Assembly (NCBI RefSeq): GCF_000331515.1
Contig: NZ_AMZO01000006.1
Location: forward strand, 372,001 to 436,000
Origin: Photobacterium marinum
Lineage (GTDB): Bacteria; Pseudomonadota; Gammaproteobacteria; Enterobacterales; Vibrionaceae
Direction: 5' to 3'
DNA: 64,000 nt
Both the position numbers and the translations under genes were made by a program. This document shows, one piece after another, positions 1 to 7,864 of the stretch. Each line of letters begins with the position of its first letter. Within the stretch, counting starts at the first letter, position 1. The notes beneath the pieces are model-generated. The model was not told the DNA's origin and did not search any database. It was given only the letters and a program-made list of their open reading frames with translations.

Positions 1-405
1 AGCGCTGGTGATGAAAATTGACAGGAATTCGCCAATGATGAAACACATTGCCATGAACATGTAAGGCATGTGTTTGATTCGCGCCAGCGGACGGGTTAAT
101 ACTTTTACCAGAGCTTCAGAAGCACCGATTTCATGCATGTAAACCGCAAAGCCTGCTATGGCCATGATCTTCAGGCCCAGACCGGCGCTTTGGCTGGAGA
201 AGGTGTTCTTAATGAACTGGAAAATATCCAGCCATTTTGAACCGGTTGAAGATGCTTCCGGCAGCGGAAGATCCTGACCGATCAGGATAGCGGCAATCAT
301 CAGAACGATACCACCGGCCAAAAGGACAGCCTGTGCTTTGTAGCCTTTAAGGACAAATCTGGCGACAAAAATGGTGACCACCAGAGCAATTAATATAGAT
401 AGCAT
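1..405 (-). CDS. dcuC: Anaerobic C4-dicarboxylate transporter, DcuC family (N-terminal part)
   Basis: Only the first 135 codons are inside the window; the gene runs off the left edge. The protein begins MLSILIALVVTIFVARFVLK and continues with alternating hydrophobic helices and short loops. The order of segments (ARFVLKGY, then LAGGIVLMIAA, then GLGLKIMAIAGFAVYMHEIGA) resembles the start of E. coli DcuC, an inner-membrane carrier for fumarate/succinate exchange or succinate efflux under anaerobic conditions. The start is ATG at 405, with an upstream AGGT-type ribosome site. The 300 bases upstream hold an FNR-like half-conserved site, which would fit anaerobic control. Family membership is fairly clear; the exact substrate is inferred from the family. 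Confidence 0.75.
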   Translation of the reverse strand, partial: MLSILIALVVTIFVARFVLKGYKAQAVLLAGGIVLMIAAILIGQDLPLPEASSTGSKWLDIFQFIKNTFSSQSAGLGLKIMAIAGFAVYMHEIGASEALVKVLTRPLARIKHMPYMFMAMCFIIGEFLSIFITSA

Positions 406-566
406 GTTACCTCGACATTAAGAATGACCAAGAAAGAACAATTGATTGAATGTTTATATTGGGTGAGCAAAGTTTTGCCAGTGATATGTTTTGTTTATCT
501 GGCTTAAAGCAGAGCGATCGGATGATATTGCTGGGTGCGGGAGAGAATTGTGACGCAGTGTTCAAA

Positions 567-580
567 TTGATAAAAATCTT
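567..580. promoter_or_regulatory. Possible FNR-like site upstream of the DcuC gene
   Basis: The bases read TTGAT-AAAA-ATCTT, against the FNR consensus TTGAT-N4-ATCAA. One half is perfect and the other has three of five matches. It lies about 160 bases upstream of the DcuC start, which is rather far, so this is a weak call. Confidence 0.3.
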
Positions 581-627
581 GATAAATCTAAGATTTCAAA
601 GAAAAGAACAACTTACGAAAGGCAGTC

Positions 628-645
628 GGCGGTCAATTGACCGCC
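628..645. repeat. Perfect 18-bp palindrome
   Basis: GGCGGTCAATTGACCGCC is a perfect inverted repeat between the LysR gene (ending at 710 on the minus strand) and the DcuC gene. No T-run follows on the minus strand, so it is not a classical terminator. It may be an operator or a weak terminator for the LysR gene. The rest of 406-709 contains no convincing gene. Confidence 0.55.
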
Positions 646-709
646 GCAATTCGTTACAGAGGAGGGCATGAGTACAAAAACAGGATTTCAACAGGTCTGA
701 ATATGATTT

Positions 710-1618
710 CTAATTTAAGCTGTGCAAAAGCGTATTAGCTTTGCTGCTCAGGTGCTCCCTAAGAGCCTGAATTGCAGGACTTAATTGTCTTCTGCTGGCA
801 CAAATCAGATTGAGGGGGGCGGTTTCTCCCTGCCATTCAGGACATACCCGAACAAGCTTTCCTTCTTCCAGATCTTCAGCAATATCAAGTAATGACTTAT
901 AGGCAATGCCATGTCCGGCGATTGCCCAGCGTCTAACGGCATCACCATCATTGGCCATTCTGTTACCGGATACATGAACAGACTCTTCAATAGTATCCCG
1001 ATAAAAGTGCCAGCGGGCATGAAGACTGTCGCTTAAGGCGAAGCACAAACAGTTGTGTCGGGTCAGCTGGCCGGGATGCGTCGGAGCACCGAATTTCTCA
1101 AGGTATTCAGGGGAAGCGCACAATACTCGCTGGTTTTTTGCGGCAACAGGTAAGGCTATCAGGCTGGAATCCGGCGGATTGCCGTAACGCAGTGCTATAT
1201 CGACAGGTTGTCGGTACATATCTGCAATACTGTCTGATAGGTGCAACCGTACTGAGAGTTTCGGGTTTTGTTCAATAAACTCATCTATCCACCTGAGCAT
1301 CAGTCGTCGCCCCAAATCTGAGGGCAGAGCGATTTGCAGTAATCCAGTAAGTTCTGACTGACCGCTTTTTACTGAAGCAAAACCGTCTTCAATAGCTTCA
1401 ACGGCCTGTTCGCAGTGGGAGAGAAAAAGCTCACCGTGCGGTGTCAGCCGCAGATTTCGGGTTGAACGGATAAACAGCGCGGTGCCGACTTCGGCTTCCA
1501 GTCGTTTCACTGCTGCGCTGGTGGCGGCCGGTGTTAAGTCCATCTGGCGTGCAGTTTCTGAAAGGCTGCCAAGCCGGGCTGTTTTAATGAAAATCCTGAA
1601 GTCTTGAAGTGCTTTCAT
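710..1618 (-). CDS. LysR-family transcriptional regulator
   Basis: A typical LysR-type regulator of about 302 residues. The N-terminal winged helix-turn-helix (residues 1-60: LQDFRIF, SLSETARQMDLTPAATSAAVKRLE) is followed by a type 2 periplasmic-binding-like effector domain (about 90-295). The start is placed at ATG 1618 because MKALQDF aligns with the usual N-terminus. An in-frame TTG 33 bases upstream is possible but would add an atypical tail. The gene is divergent from the flavin reductase gene at 1724, sharing a short intergenic region. This layout suggests it regulates that reductase and the downstream oxidoreductase, responding to an electrophile or quinone-like signal. The effector is inferred only from context. 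Confidence 0.85.
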   Translation of the reverse strand: MKALQDFRIFIKTARLGSLSETARQMDLTPAATSAAVKRLEAEVGTALFIRSTRNLRLTPHGELFLSHCEQAVEAIEDGFASVKSGQSELTGLLQIALPSDLGRRLMLRWIDEFIEQNPKLSVRLHLSDSIADMYRQPVDIALRYGNPPDSSLIALPVAAKNQRVLCASPEYLEKFGAPTHPGQLTRHNCLCFALSDSLHARWHFYRDTIEESVHVSGNRMANDGDAVRRWAIAGHGIAYKSLLDIAEDLEEGKLVRVCPEWQGETAPLNLICASRRQLSPAIQALREHLSSKANTLLHSLN

Positions 1619-1723
1619 TTTCAAAATTTTTTTGAAAGTAATTTTTGTCAATCCTAGTTTTTCAAACGGTAGCCGTCAAATAGACTGAGCTCATTCTTAA
1701 AACAGTCATTGAAGGGACTAAAA

Positions 1724-2830
1724 ATGGATTTGCTCAACACTTATCAATTAGCCGATCACAAGTTGGATAATCGCATTGTGATGGCGCCGATGACACGCAG
1801 CCGTACAACTCAACCAGGCAATATTCCTAATCAAATGATGGCGGAGTACTACGTCCAGCGCGCAGGTGCCGGGATGATCATTACCGAAGCAACACAGATT
1901 TCCCCTCAGGGACAGGGATACAGTTTTACCCCAGGCATTCATACCCAGGCACAAATAGAAGGTTGGAAATTGGTTACTGATGCTGTCCATCAAAAAGGTG
2001 GAGTGATCTATCTTCAGCTCTGGCATGTCGGTCGAATGTCCCATTCTTCATTCCACGGAGGTGAAGTCCCGGTAGCTCCTTCTGCCATTTTGCCTCAGGC
2101 ACAAGTTTGGGTAGCGGATGAGTCCGGCAATGGTTCCATGGTGGATTGCCCAATGCCACGAGCACTGACCCTGGAAGAAATCGAAGACATTATTGAAGAT
2201 TATCGCCAGGCTGCCATCAATGCCATGGAAGCTGGTTTTGACGGGGTGGAAATCCATGCCGCTAACGGTTATCTGCTGGATCAGTTTCTGCGCTCTACTT
2301 CTAACATTCGTACCGATCAATATGGCGGTAGCATCGAAAATCGCTCTCGCTTACTGATTCAAGTAGCCAAGGCGGTTTGTGAAGCAATTGGTGCGGAGCG
2401 TACCGGCGTGCGTCTGGCTCCCTATATTACAGCCCGTGGTATGAATTGCCCGGAAATCATCCCGACGATTTTGCATTGTGCTAATGAACTGGATGAGCAG
2501 GGTGTCGGCTATCTGCATTTATCTGAAGCCGATTGGGATGATGCTCCACAAGTGCCGCTTCATTTCCGTAGTCAGCTGAGGGCGCACTTTTCCGGCACTC
2601 TGATTGTTGCAGGCCGTTATGACAAAGAAAAAGCCAATCAGATCCTGGCTGAAGATTATGCCGATTTGATTGCCTTCGGCAGGCCGTTTATCGCTAACCC
2701 GGACTTTCCGGAGCGAATCAGGCACAACTACCCATTGAGCCAATTTGATGGCACGACCCTTTTTGGCGGCACTGAAAAAGGCTACAGCGATTATCCGGCC
2801 TATATCGGTAGCCAGAGCAGCGGTAGTTAA
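1724..2830 (+). CDS. nemA: Old yellow enzyme / N-ethylmaleimide reductase-type alkene reductase
   Basis: An FMN-dependent ene-reductase of the old yellow enzyme family (about 368 residues, usual length), which reduces activated C=C bonds of electrophiles with NAD(P)H. Recognisable parts are the N-terminal NRIVMAPMTRSR segment, the HAANGYLLDQFLR segment with the substrate-anchoring His and Asn, DQYGGSIENRSR, and the C-terminal phosphate-binding FGRPFIANPDFP. ATG 1724 is preferred over an in-frame upstream TTG because AAGGGA sits at proper spacing before it. The gene is divergent from a LysR regulator and followed after 62 bases by a quinone-oxidoreductase-like gene, probably one transcript. 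The specific NemA assignment is by similarity. Confidence 0.85.
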   Translation: MDLLNTYQLADHKLDNRIVMAPMTRSRTTQPGNIPNQMMAEYYVQRAGAGMIITEATQISPQGQGYSFTPGIHTQAQIEGWKLVTDAVHQKGGVIYLQLWHVGRMSHSSFHGGEVPVAPSAILPQAQVWVADESGNGSMVDCPMPRALTLEEIEDIIEDYRQAAINAMEAGFDGVEIHAANGYLLDQFLRSTSNIRTDQYGGSIENRSRLLIQVAKAVCEAIGAERTGVRLAPYITARGMNCPEIIPTILHCANELDEQGVGYLHLSEADWDDAPQVPLHFRSQLRAHFSGTLIVAGRYDKEKANQILAEDYADLIAFGRPFIANPDFPERIRHNYPLSQFDGTTLFGGTEKGYSDYPAYIGSQSSGS

Positions 2831-2892
2831 AGCGCCTGCGAGTGAATAATCGAACAGACAACAGATTAATGAATATTTGGGGAGATTAAGTA

Positions 2893-3903
2893 ATGAAAGC
2901 GATTGGTTATAAGCAGGCACTAGCGATTACCGAGCCGGCATCATTACAGGATATTGAGTTGCCAATTCCGCAAGCAACAGGCCGTGACGTATTAGTTAAT
3001 GTAAAAGCGGTATCGGTTAACCCGGTTGATACGAAAATTCGCGCCAATGTTTCTGCAGAAAATGATGAGTGGAAAGTGATCGGTTGGGATGCCGCCGGTG
3101 TGGTTGAATCTGTCGGCCCTGAAGTCACCCTGTTTAAACCGGGTGATCGGGTTTGGTATGCAGGCGATATCTCTCGTTCGGGTAGTAATGCTGAGTATCA
3201 GTTAGTGGATGAGCGTATTGTCGGTAGTATGCCTGAATCGCTGAGTTTTGCTGAAGCGGCCGCGATGCCTCTGACGGCGATTACTGCCTGGGAAATGCTG
3301 TTTGAAAGGCTACAGGTGAAACCGGGTAAGCACGCAACAAAAGATACATTGCTGGTTGTTGGTGCGGCTGGTGGTGTCGGCTCTGTGATGGTTCAACTGG
3401 CCAGACGCCTGACAGGAATGAAAGTTATCGGTACAGCCTCTCGTCCTGAAACTCAAGCCTGGCTGAAAGAGCTAGGTGTTCACGCAGTGATTAATCATAG
3501 CAAGCCGTTAAGTCAGGAACTGAAACGAATTGGGGTAGAAGAAGTGACACATCTGGTCAGCCTGAATAATACCGAAGAACATTTCGGGGAAATAGTGGAA
3601 TCGCTGGCGCCTCAGGGCAAATTTGGTTTGATTGATGATCCGTCGCAGTTGGATGTTATGGGATTGAAGAGAAAGAGTATTTCTCTTCACTGGGAGTTTA
3701 TGTATACCCGCTCGCTATACCAGACTGAAGATATGATTGGACAGCATTACTTGCTTAATGAAGTAGCAAAACTGATAGATGCTGGTGTCATCAAAACCAC
3801 CCTTGGCAATCACTATGGAAAGCTGAATGCCGAAAACTTGCGCTGTGCCCACGAGCATATTGAGTCACAAAAAGCGAAGGGTAAGCTTGTTCTTGAGTGG
3901 TAA
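2893..3903 (+). CDS. Zinc-type alcohol dehydrogenase-like / quinone oxidoreductase family protein
   Basis: A medium-chain dehydrogenase/reductase of 336 residues. The N-terminal GroES-like substrate domain (residues 1-140) contains SVNPVDTKIR and GWDAAGVVE. A Rossmann NAD(P)-binding domain (about 145-280) contains GAAGGVGSVMVQLAR, and the C-terminal part ends KAKGKLVLEW. The zinc ligands of true alcohol dehydrogenases are not evident, so NADPH-dependent quinone or enone reduction is more likely. AAGTAATG with GGGGAGATT gives a good ribosome site. It follows the flavin reductase and is followed by a terminator near 3947-3987, closing a two-gene unit likely controlled by the divergent LysR protein. 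Confidence 0.82.
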   Translation: MKAIGYKQALAITEPASLQDIELPIPQATGRDVLVNVKAVSVNPVDTKIRANVSAENDEWKVIGWDAAGVVESVGPEVTLFKPGDRVWYAGDISRSGSNAEYQLVDERIVGSMPESLSFAEAAAMPLTAITAWEMLFERLQVKPGKHATKDTLLVVGAAGGVGSVMVQLARRLTGMKVIGTASRPETQAWLKELGVHAVINHSKPLSQELKRIGVEEVTHLVSLNNTEEHFGEIVESLAPQGKFGLIDDPSQLDVMGLKRKSISLHWEFMYTRSLYQTEDMIGQHYLLNEVAKLIDAGVIKTTLGNHYGKLNAENLRCAHEHIESQKAKGKLVLEW

Positions 3904-3946
3904 ATTTCAGGGTGACTTTAGCCCAGTTTAACATCTAGAAAAATAG

Positions 3947-3987
3947 ACACGGAGTGGAGGTGTTTAAATGTTTCCACCCGTGTTTTT
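3947..3987 (+). terminator. Rho-independent terminator
   Basis: ACACGG and GTGGA pair with TCCAC and CCGTGT (one bulged base), followed by a T-run at 3982-3987. It ends the reductase operon. A second small stem (GCGATT/AATCGC at 4036-4054, followed by seven T) lies downstream and may act as a backup. Confidence 0.75.
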
Positions 3988-4163
3988 TATTTCTCTTGTC
4001 GAAATGGTTTGTAACAAATTTACAGTTGCGAAATTGCGATTGAAACAAAATCGCTTTTTTTGGTTATAGTTGTGAACTGGTCGGAGTGGTTTTGTAAATT
4101 TATTTCAATATTATTCCCTCACCACATAAAGTGGATATAACAAATAACAAGAGGAAATAAGTC

Positions 4164-4664
4164 ATGTCTCAAGTAACATTCCAAGGAAATCCTGTTGCCA
4201 TTTCTGGACAGCTACCTGTAGCTGGTTCTATTGCTCCGAGCTTCTCTCTGACTGCTGGCGATCTTTCTGCGCTTGAATTGTCATCTCTGGCAGGCAAGAA
4301 AGTTGTACTGAATATCTTCCCAAGCATCGATACGCCAGTGTGTGCGCAAAGTGTTCGCACTTTCAACCAGAAAGCGGCTGAGCTTGATAATGTGGTTGTG
4401 GTTTGTATTTCTGCTGACCTGCCTTTTGCGACTGGTCGTTTCTGCGAAATCGAAAATATTGCCAATGTTCAGCATGCATCAACGTTCCGTTCTCCTGAGT
4501 TTGCTGAAGCTTACGGTGTTGCAATCCCTAAAGGCGCACTAAAAGGCCTGACGACTCGCGCTGTTGTCTGCCTGGATGAAAGCGGTGTTGTTCTGCACAG
4601 CGAACTGGTTGCAGAAATCACTGATGAGCCAAATTACAACGCTGCGCTGGCTGCAATTTCGTAA
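4164..4664 (+). CDS. tpx: Thiol peroxidase Tpx (atypical 2-Cys peroxiredoxin)
   Basis: A cytoplasmic Tpx of 166 residues, normal for the family, which reduces hydrogen and alkyl peroxides using thioredoxin. The peroxidatic cysteine is C60 in PSIDTPVC and the resolving cysteine is C94 in LPFATGRFC, both in canonical contexts. The start ATG has an AAGAGGAAATAAGTC ribosome site. The next gene, 26 bases downstream, is a secreted paralogue that keeps only the peroxidatic cysteine, so the two were probably produced by duplication and are co-transcribed up to the terminator at 5342. Confidence 0.95.
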   Translation: MSQVTFQGNPVAISGQLPVAGSIAPSFSLTAGDLSALELSSLAGKKVVLNIFPSIDTPVCAQSVRTFNQKAAELDNVVVVCISADLPFATGRFCEIENIANVQHASTFRSPEFAEAYGVAIPKGALKGLTTRAVVCLDESGVVLHSELVAEITDEPNYNAALAAIS

Positions 4665-4690
4665 TCGGTCTGTTTAAGGAAGTAACAACG

Positions 4691-5308
4691 ATGAAAAAAC
4701 TACTTGTTGCAGCGGCTATCATGCTGGCGGCGAATACTTCAATGGCTCGTGACTTTGCAACTACTCAGGCAAACTCTGCGTTGGGTGAGGGAAATGTGAT
4801 TACCCTGAATAAGGAAAACACATTCAACTTGAGTGGGCATGAGGTGAAAGTTGGTGATTATTTTCCGTCAATGATGCTGATGGATGAATCACTGGCAAAT
4901 TTTGATACTTCAAAAAATGCGGGCAAGGTAAGGGTATATAACGTTCTTGCTTCGGTTGATACACCTGTTTGTGTTCAGCAGGTAAAAGATCTGAGCCAGT
5001 ACATTGCGCAGCACAATGAAGAGCTTGCCGGCATTGAGATGCTTGCAATCAGTGCAGATACGGCTTTTGCCCAAATGCGTTTCCGCCAGCAGGAAAATCT
5101 GGAAAAGAACTTCCTATTCCTGTCAGATTCCATTAATCATGAATTTGGCAAGAAGACTGGCGTTCAGATCCGTGAGTTGGGTCTGCTGGCACGAAGCATC
5201 ATCGTTGTTGATAAGAACAATAAGATTGTTCACATCCAGCGTGTTCCGGAACTGACAACAATTCCGGATCTGGAAAAAGCCGTTTCTATTGCCAAAAGCA
5301 AAGTATAA
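4691..5308 (+). CDS. Secreted Tpx-like peroxiredoxin lacking the resolving cysteine
   Basis: A 205-residue Tpx paralogue with a clear Sec signal peptide (MKKLLVAAAIMLAANTSMA, cleavage after residue 19), so it should act in the periplasm. The peroxidatic site is retained as ASVDTPVC (C94). The position of the Tpx resolving cysteine (RFC in the upstream cytosolic protein) is arginine here (R132, in MRFRQQENL), and no other cysteine replaces it nearby. It would therefore work as a 1-Cys enzyme, needing an external periplasmic thiol for recycling, or have lost turnover. It shares a transcript with tpx. Family membership is seen directly; the periplasmic 1-Cys mechanism is inferred. Confidence 0.88.
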   Translation: MKKLLVAAAIMLAANTSMARDFATTQANSALGEGNVITLNKENTFNLSGHEVKVGDYFPSMMLMDESLANFDTSKNAGKVRVYNVLASVDTPVCVQQVKDLSQYIAQHNEELAGIEMLAISADTAFAQMRFRQQENLEKNFLFLSDSINHEFGKKTGVQIRELGLLARSIIVVDKNNKIVHIQRVPELTTIPDLEKAVSIAKSKV

Positions 5309-5341
5309 ACATCAGTTCAATTGATAATTTGCTCTATATTA

Positions 5342-5365
5342 AGCCGGGTTATACCCGGCTTTTTT
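5342..5365 (+). terminator. Rho-independent terminator after the Tpx pair
   Basis: AGCCGGG-TTATA-CCCGGCT is a perfect short stem directly followed by a T-run (5360-5365). Confidence 0.9.
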
Positions 5366-5547
5366 ACGGTACGAATATACTTAATATTTAGGCTCAATAA
5401 AAACAGTTAATTTTCACCCGCATTATTTTTGATTGACAATCTATACTTTTTTATTCTTGAAACTCATCACATAAATAGATTTCATCCAGTTTAGACGGCT
5501 TGCTAATATAAACTTGATCTTTCGCCTTTTTATTGTCGGAGATTCTG

Positions 5548-6396
5548 ATGCGTTTGCCCGAGTTAAATTTATTGAATATAAAGCCAGTATTGTTTTTTTT
5601 ACTATTTTCAATGCTGTTGATAATCAGTGCTTATCTTTATTTAGATAAATCTATATTTTATTCATCAATGGAATTTTACTATGAGCTCACCAGTGTCGTA
5701 GTGATTAGCGCTATAGCCATTGCTAGCTATTCAGTGTTTCGGTTGGAACCGTTTGCTTTGGCTGGTATGTCATTGTTTATATTTCAAAAGTCTTATCGCG
5801 CGCTTGTGGAAGTGAAAGTTGTTCGGGAAAAAGTAGAATCCTTGCCTGAGCTTTTTCTGGTGCTGATTGATGACGGTTCATTACTGCTGGGTATTGTGTT
5901 TCTTGCTGTTGGGGTAAAACACATTCTTCATTTTTATGAAATGTCGGAATGTATTGATGAGCTGACCACGGTTTTTAATCGTAAAGCGTTTAATAAAATC
6001 AAAATGATGCGTTTTGATTTGGTGTTTTTTGATTTGGATGATTTCAAAAGGCTGAATGATAATCAGGGACATAAGTTTGGTGACAGTGTATTGATTTTAT
6101 TCAGTCATCATCTCAATAAGCAATGTGTAAATAATGAAATGATTATCCGGTTTGGTGGCGATGAATTTATTGCTGTTCTAAGGCCATCAAGAACTGAAGA
6201 GTTTCTTAAACAGATATCGAAAGAGCTGGAAGCGACAAAAATAAAGTACAGTTATGGTATTGCTCGAAATGTCGACAGGCGTGAGCTGAGAGAAGGGATA
6301 TCCCGAGCTGATGCGTCGCTTTATCAGATGAAGTTAGAAAAGAAGAGCAGGAAGCCTGTAAATCAGGTGGTGACTTATTCTGCGAGCAATGTATAA
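5548..6396 (+). CDS. Membrane-bound diguanylate cyclase (GGDEF domain)
   Basis: A protein of about 282 residues with roughly four transmembrane helices in its first 140 residues and a GGDEF domain in about 145-265. FGGDEF is intact, as are FFDLDDFKRLND and GHKFGD of the nucleotide-binding fold, so it should make cyclic di-GMP. The residues before GGDEF do not form an RxxD inhibitory site, so product inhibition through the I-site is unlikely. No EAL domain is present. ATG 5548 is chosen (CGGAGA ribosome site) over an in-frame TTG 15 bases upstream. The gene stands alone between two terminators; the N-terminal membrane part is not a sensor type I recognise. Confidence 0.88.
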   Translation: MRLPELNLLNIKPVLFFLLFSMLLIISAYLYLDKSIFYSSMEFYYELTSVVVISAIAIASYSVFRLEPFALAGMSLFIFQKSYRALVEVKVVREKVESLPELFLVLIDDGSLLLGIVFLAVGVKHILHFYEMSECIDELTTVFNRKAFNKIKMMRFDLVFFDLDDFKRLNDNQGHKFGDSVLILFSHHLNKQCVNNEMIIRFGGDEFIAVLRPSRTEEFLKQISKELEATKIKYSYGIARNVDRRELREGISRADASLYQMKLEKKSRKPVNQVVTYSASNV

Positions 6397-6408
6397 GAAA
6401 AAGCTCAT

Positions 6409-6431
6409 AAAAAAAGCCCGGTTTCCCGGGC
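6409..6431 (-). terminator. Rho-independent terminator of the YhjX-type transporter gene
   Basis: GCCCGG-TTT-CCGGGC stem (6416-6431). Read on the minus strand it is followed by seven T (the A-run 6409-6415). It may also slow plus-strand transcription from the GGDEF gene. Confidence 0.8.
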
Positions 6432-6488
6432 CTTTGGTCTTAGCATTATCAGTTTTTTGAGTTTGCCGCTAAGGGGTTGGGACTCCCC

Positions 6489-7706
6489 TTAATTTACTGC
6501 CAGCGGCTCGGCAGTAAAATCGTCTTGTTCTGTACCCGGAGCTTTCACCGTCAGTGAGATAGCCAGTGACACAATCAGCAGGCCCAGCATCAGGTAGAAG
6601 GTTGCTGCAAAGCCGCCGAACAGAGAAGCAACAATCGAACCGATGAAGCTGCCGATACCGAAGTTCAGGTAAATGAAACCATAGTTTTTGGTCAGGTTGT
6701 TCAGGCCGAAGAAATCACTTACCAGTGACGGGTAAACCGTGATTGTGCCGCCGAAACAGAAAGCGATGCAGGCTACAGCAAAGTAGAAGCTCATTGCACT
6801 TGCCGGAGCAAACAGCAGGGCGCAAACGCCAAGCAGGCAGACAAACAGAGCAAGGGCGATTGCTTTGGTTCGGGCGATACGGTCAGACAGTACGCCAAGT
6901 ACCAGACGGCCACCCAGGTTACCCACTGCGATAATCGCAACAGACGCTGCAGCTGTTGTCATTGATAGGTGAACATAGTTTTCACCGATATCTTTTGCAA
7001 CACCAATTACGTACAGGCCACTCATACATACCGTCAGGAACATTACTGCCAGCATCCAGAACTGAGGGCATTTCATCGCTTCAGCAAGGGTGTAATCACG
7101 ACTGCCTGCGGCATTGTTGTTTTTAACTTCCTGCTTAGGCGCATCTGTCATCATCATGCCGCCGATGATCACCATCACCATACAAATGAAGCCCCAGATT
7201 TCGAAGGTCATTTCCAGGCCGGTAGTGGTCAGCAGGTACATCAGGATGTATTTGAAAGCGAGTGCGCCAAGTCCGTAAGCACCGATAGCACAGGCTGAAG
7301 CCAGGCCCTTGCGCTCTGGGAAGAATTTCACACAGTTCGATAGCACCATCAGGTAGCCTGTACCGTCGGCGAAACCTACCAGCAGGCCGGCGAAGATATA
7401 CAGCATGATCAGGTTGGTTGCGTGACCTGTCAGATACAGGCTGATACCAATCATCAGACCTGAAGCGATAGTCACTTTACGGATACCAAAACGTTCCTGC
7501 ATTTTGCCTGAAAGGGAAGAAGCCACCGCCAGTGCCAGACTCAGAATACCAAATGAGAAAGCAACACGGCTTACCGGCTCAGAAAGTTTGTCGGCAAGTT
7601 GAGCATTGAACAGGCTCCATGTGTACACAGAGCCCAGAGCGAACTGGGTAATAATGGTTCCCAGCAGGGTAAAGGCACGAGTTCGGCTAGCTACCGGATT
7701 GGCCAT
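6489..7706 (-). CDS. yhjX: YhjX-type major facilitator transporter (oxalate:formate antiporter family)
   Basis: A 405-residue MFS protein with 12 predicted membrane helices. It closely resembles E. coli YhjX: the segments GTIITQFALGSVYTWSLFN, LSNCVKFFPERKG and SDFFGLNNLTKNYG are diagnostic of this branch of the OFA family. In E. coli, yhjX is the main target of the YpdA/YpdB pyruvate-responsive two-component system, and here a YpdB/YpdA pair lies immediately upstream on the same strand. ATG 7706 is chosen because GGAG sits eight bases before it; an upstream in-frame TTG is less likely. A role in pyruvate or small-carboxylate transport is inferred from the family and context. Confidence 0.9.
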   Translation of the reverse strand: MANPVASRTRAFTLLGTIITQFALGSVYTWSLFNAQLADKLSEPVSRVAFSFGILSLALAVASSLSGKMQERFGIRKVTIASGLMIGISLYLTGHATNLIMLYIFAGLLVGFADGTGYLMVLSNCVKFFPERKGLASACAIGAYGLGALAFKYILMYLLTTTGLEMTFEIWGFICMVMVIIGGMMMTDAPKQEVKNNNAAGSRDYTLAEAMKCPQFWMLAVMFLTVCMSGLYVIGVAKDIGENYVHLSMTTAAASVAIIAVGNLGGRLVLGVLSDRIARTKAIALALFVCLLGVCALLFAPASAMSFYFAVACIAFCFGGTITVYPSLVSDFFGLNNLTKNYGFIYLNFGIGSFIGSIVASLFGGFAATFYLMLGLLIVSLAISLTVKAPGTEQDDFTAEPLAVN

Positions 7707-7818
7707 AAGGTTAATCTCCAACGAATTAAAAATCTTTAAGATGGCGCATTGGCCATCCCTTTATGCCTCCAAAATACGGGGCTCGTTGGCGATAACAATA
7801 GGTTGCAAAAACTATAAA

Positions 7819-7849
7819 ATGAGATGTATCAATAGCGGAATGAAATGCA
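7819..7849 (-). promoter_or_regulatory. YpdB-type direct repeat in the yhjX promoter
   Basis: On the minus strand the sequence is TGCATTTCAT, then 11 bases, then TACATCTCAT. This matches the form I recall for the E. coli YpdB target (GGCATTTCAT-N11-GGCATTTCAT) with 9/10 and 7/10 identities and the exact 11-base spacing. It lies about 115-145 bases upstream of the transporter start. Confidence 0.7.
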
Positions 7850-7864
7850 ATATATCGGCATGAA

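Noticed and set aside
450-671. 73-codon open frame upstream of the DcuC gene
   Set aside because: No ribosome site, no recognisable features, and it crosses the 18-bp palindrome; likely chance.
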